Shown: positions 62,300 to 64,000 of the stretch, piece by piece
Position numbering within the stretch: position 1 is the first letter of the stretch
Layout: every line of letters starts with the position of its first letter
Assembly (NCBI GenBank): GCA_030536755.1
Contig: JAUNPJ010000001.1
Coordinates: forward strand, 154,191-218,190
Origin: Eubacteriales bacterium
Lineage (GTDB): Bacteria > Bacillota > Clostridia > Lachnospirales > Lachnospiraceae
Length of the DNA: 64,000 nucleotides
Direction of reading: 5' to 3'
The notes under the pieces: generated by a model
The model's database searches: none
Seen by the model: the letters and a program-made list of their open reading frames with translations, nothing else
Told to the model about the DNA's origin: nothing
Position numbers and translations under genes: made by a program

Positions 62300-63524
62300 C
62301 CACCTGTATCCTTTCTTCCGGTTCCTTTTGAATCTGTACAGGAACCCGTTTCCCGATTTTTTCTACAACAGTCACGTTTCCGCTGCTGATGCAGTCCGAA
62401 TCATTTAAAAATATTTTAACATCATTCCCTGAAATTTTCATCCCTTTTTCAGACAGTTCTTCCAGGAAATTCAAAAAATGCTCCTCGGCAAGTGCTTTTG
62501 CCTCCTTCTTAGAGTAAGTAAAATCACGAATTTCATACTCTCTGTCAATGACAAGCCCTCCCGCAAACGGCAATATGTAATTTTCTGTCAGGCGGAAGTT
62601 TTGAAGATCCGAGACCTGATCATAATGCGCGAAACCTTTCTGCGGAAGTCCAAGCGCAATCTGATACGAAAAAATCTGTGCGCACAGCTTCTTATGCTCC
62701 TGTCCCGTGTAGAATCGTTTCTTGTAATGCAGTTTAAACTCATCCCGATACGCAACCTGCCGCTGGACAAACACGTCTGCATCGGCGCTCACATATTCAT
62801 ACCGCACCACCTCTTTGCTGTCATTTAAAATTTCCAGAGAGCCCGATACCAGGATTTCCCCTTCTTTACAAACTTCGCCGATCTTTTTCACCGGAACACC
62901 TGCCCTTGTTACCATGTGAACAATCGTTCCCTCACAGTCTGCGGCCAAATCGTATCCGCCCTCCGCCGGAGTTTCAATTTTCGGATCCGGATTCTGGTTC
63001 TCCTGCACCGTAATCAGAAGCCGTGTTCCCCGAATCTGTGCAGACACCCAGGTAATATCGGGAAAATGTTCCCGCAATGAAGCCGCAATCTCACTGCAGT
63101 CCAGCTTCTTTTTGGCAATTCCATGCACGATTTGCTCCTGTTCCAGATACTCCAGAATATTCTGGGTCGAATAGCTGTCATTACCCTCCACATGAATGTT
63201 CCAGATTCTGCGGGAACAAAACAACAAAAGCAGAAGACAAAAGAAAATCCCAATAAAAAAAGCCTTTCTTTTCTTATTTCTGTAAAAAAAGAAGGGCAGT
63301 CCTGTTTTCTCCAATATATGAACACGTGACGATGACTTCCGGCACACCGGCTGCAGCCGCCGAAAATCACGGACACTGATTTCCATCTCATAGGAGCCAT
63401 TGCGATATACCAAATGTCGGAACGAAATTCCATGATTAGCACATAATTTTAAAAATCGCTCCGGCGTATGACTGATCAGACGAATTCTGACAAACCCGCC
63501 CGCAAGACGCACAACCTGTTCCAC
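62289..63524 (-). CDS. yqfD: Sporulation protein YqfD
   Basis: This 411-residue protein has an N-terminal cytoplasmic part (VVRLAGGFVRIRLISHTPER), one membrane segment (about 85-105, AFFIGIFFCLLLLLFCS) and a long external domain starting WNIHVEGNDSYSTQNIL. YqfD is a sigma-E-controlled sporulation protein whose loss impairs spore formation in Bacillus. I chose the GTG at 63524 with GGGAGGG seven bases upstream; the longest frame starts at a TTG at 63545 without SD. Confidence 0.92.
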   Translation of the reverse strand: MEQVVRLAGGFVRIRLISHTPERFLKLCANHGISFRHLVYRNGSYEMEISVRDFRRLQPVCRKSSSRVHILEKTGLPFFFYRNKKRKAFFIGIFFCLLLLLFCSRRIWNIHVEGNDSYSTQNILEYLEQEQIVHGIAKKKLDCSEIAASLREHFPDITWVSAQIRGTRLLITVQENQNPDPKIETPAEGGYDLAADCEGTIVHMVTRAGVPVKKIGEVCKEGEILVSGSLEILNDSKEVVRYEYVSADADVFVQRQVAYRDEFKLHYKKRFYTGQEHKKLCAQIFSYQIALGLPQKGFAHYDQVSDLQNFRLTENYILPFAGGLVIDREYEIRDFTYSKKEAKALAEEHFLNFLEELSEKGMKISGNDVKIFLNDSDCISSGNVTVVEKIGKRVPVQIQKEPEERIQVDEQ

Positions 63525-63541
63525 GGATTGTCCCTCCCATC

Positions 63542-63820
63542 TCAATTCAGAAATGCAATCTCTGTAATGTGACCTGTAATCAGCATTTCATCACTGGTAT
63601 AGGACTGTATCTCCAGGCATTTTCCCGTAATCTGCAAACGACCACTCTTTGTGAGCAGCAATACCTTCTGCATCGTATATTCCAGAATACTCCTGTAGTT
63701 TTCAATACACACGCTGGTATTGCCTGTCACCGTCAGCAGGACCTCCTGATAAGCCAGGTCCCGCGGTATTTCCATGGTCGATACCATTTGCGCCTTAATC
63801 TGAGAAGTCTTACGCCCCAC
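63542..63820 (-). CDS. yqfC: Sporulation protein YqfC (YabP/YqfC family)
   Basis: This 92-residue protein of the YabP/YqfC family has EIPRDLAYQEVLLTVTGN, ENYRSILEYT and a C-terminal GRLQITGKCLEIQSYTSDEM. It pairs with YqfD in sporulation. The start is a GTG with AGGTG upstream. The reading suggests that the organism sporulates. The gene ends inside the start region of yqfD. Confidence 0.92.
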   Translation of the reverse strand: MGRKTSQIKAQMVSTMEIPRDLAYQEVLLTVTGNTSVCIENYRSILEYTMQKVLLLTKSGRLQITGKCLEIQSYTSDEMLITGHITEIAFLN

Positions 63821-63852
63821 ATGATCACCTAGTTTTTATTCTTATCTTATGC

Positions 63853-63892
63853 AAAAACTCTCCGGTATATGCAGGATTACCGGAGAGTTTTT
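63853..63892 (-). terminator. Terminator between the 27-codon ORF and yqfC
   Basis: AAAAACTCTCCGG (63853-63865) and CCGGAGAGTTTTT (63880-63892) are perfect complements. It lies eight bases after the stop of the short ORF on the minus strand and upstream of yqfC. Confidence 0.9.
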
Positions 63893-63900
63893 GCTTTTAC

Positions 63901-63984
63901 TTAAAATTTCACTGCTTTTGGCTGAGACATCATGTAGCTTTTACAGCCGTTACTTAAAATGTATATAAATATATATGCATACAT
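63901..63984 (-). CDS. Candidate 27-residue peptide gene (copy 2 of the repeated element)
   Basis: On the minus strand an ATG with AAGGTGG two bases upstream opens a 28-codon frame. The peptide has a hydrophobic head (MYAYIFIYIL), then SNGCKSYMMSQPKAVKF. A perfect terminator follows eight bases later, so SD, ORF and terminator form a compact unit. The Cys followed by a QPK tail is vaguely like AgrD peptides, but no AgrB or AgrC is near and the head is too short, so I make no functional claim. It may also be a coincidence of an RNA element. Confidence 0.42.
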   Translation of the reverse strand: MYAYIFIYILSNGCKSYMMSQPKAVKF

Positions 63985-64000
63985 TTCCACCTTAACGGTT

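Noticed and set aside
63901-63984. Calling the 27-residue peptide an AgrD-type cyclic autoinducer
   Set aside because: The Cys and QPK tail are suggestive, but the N-terminal helix is too short and no AgrB, AgrC or AgrA gene lies nearby.
1-64000. CRISPR arrays, tRNA and rRNA genes
   Set aside because: No regularly spaced short repeats and no tRNA- or rRNA-like sequence were found in the gaps, most of which are under 300 bases.

Overview
This 64 kb window comes from the chromosome of a Gram-positive, spore-forming anaerobe of the Clostridia, most likely family Lachnospiraceae (Blautia, Dorea and Mediterraneibacter are the kind of genus I would expect; I cannot fix the genus by eye). The evidence is the gene content and order: obgE-yhbY-nadD-yqeK-rsfS, sepF with ylmE and ylmH, mreBCD-mrdA-minDE-rodA, mutS-mutL-miaA, yqfC-yqfD-phoH-ybeY, small families such as DUF6472 and FeoB-associated Cys-rich proteins, a ferredoxin-type [FeFe] hydrogenase, AGGAGG-like ribosome binding sites, and moderate G+C. 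Most genes lie on the minus strand. No tRNA, rRNA, CRISPR array, transposase or integrase gene was found.

Layout. (1) 1-2318, plus strand: end of obgE, then yhbY, nadD, yqeK, rsfS (ribosome and NAD housekeeping), closed by a terminator. (2) 2470-6225, minus: lexA with its own promoter and SOS box, a secreted choline-binding-repeat/M23 peptidase, dtd, and an AI-2E-family membrane protein. (3) 6400-7741: a TtcA-like tRNA thiolase, convergent with and overlapping a cytidylate-kinase-like gene. (4) 7841-14508, minus: rluD-type synthase, lspA, aroB, ylmH, sepF, ylmE, an HlyD-like adaptor and a small P-loop protein. (5) 14625-23956, minus: dacF, rodA, minE, minD, mrdA, mreD, mreC, an mreB-like gene and radC, a wall-elongation and division-site cluster lacking minC. 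(6) 24038-33797, minus: two FAD oxidoreductases, a methionine-gamma-lyase-like enzyme, miaA, mutL, a DUF6472 gene and mutS.

(7) 34069-44518, minus, is the accessory part. It separates mutS from miaB, genes that are normally close in this family. It holds a redox operon (quinone-oxidoreductase-like enzyme, EFR1 ferredoxin, Rrf2 regulator with a strong promoter and a perfect dyad at the start site) and two giant soluble hybrid histidine kinases. One has GAF and PAS-like modules with two receivers. The other has a PocR domain and five tandem PAS-like repeats. Between them lies a scrap of a third kinase. Uneven base composition inside the kinase genes suggests module shuffling.

(8) 44802-50643, minus: miaB, a monomeric [FeFe] hydrogenase, a MalY/PatB aminotransferase, an HD hydrolase and a DUF3783 protein. 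(9) 50897-56425: brnQ (plus), an AEC transporter, a LacI regulator with an amylosucrase-type GH13 enzyme behind a perfect cre/LacI-type operator, and an orphan 45-residue FeoB-associated protein behind a DtxR-like operator. (10) 56510-63820, minus: M14 peptidase, 5-formyl-THF cyclo-ligase, DUF896, proB, a membrane-anchored protein whose start lies in a 15-bp perfect hairpin, a DUF3048 lipoprotein, ybeY, phoH, yqfD, yqfC. At the right edge a 27-codon ORF with ribosome binding site and terminator shares its 3' sequence with an element behind miaB.

Starts were often moved inward from the longest frame on the basis of ribosome binding sites and promoter positions; each case is noted.
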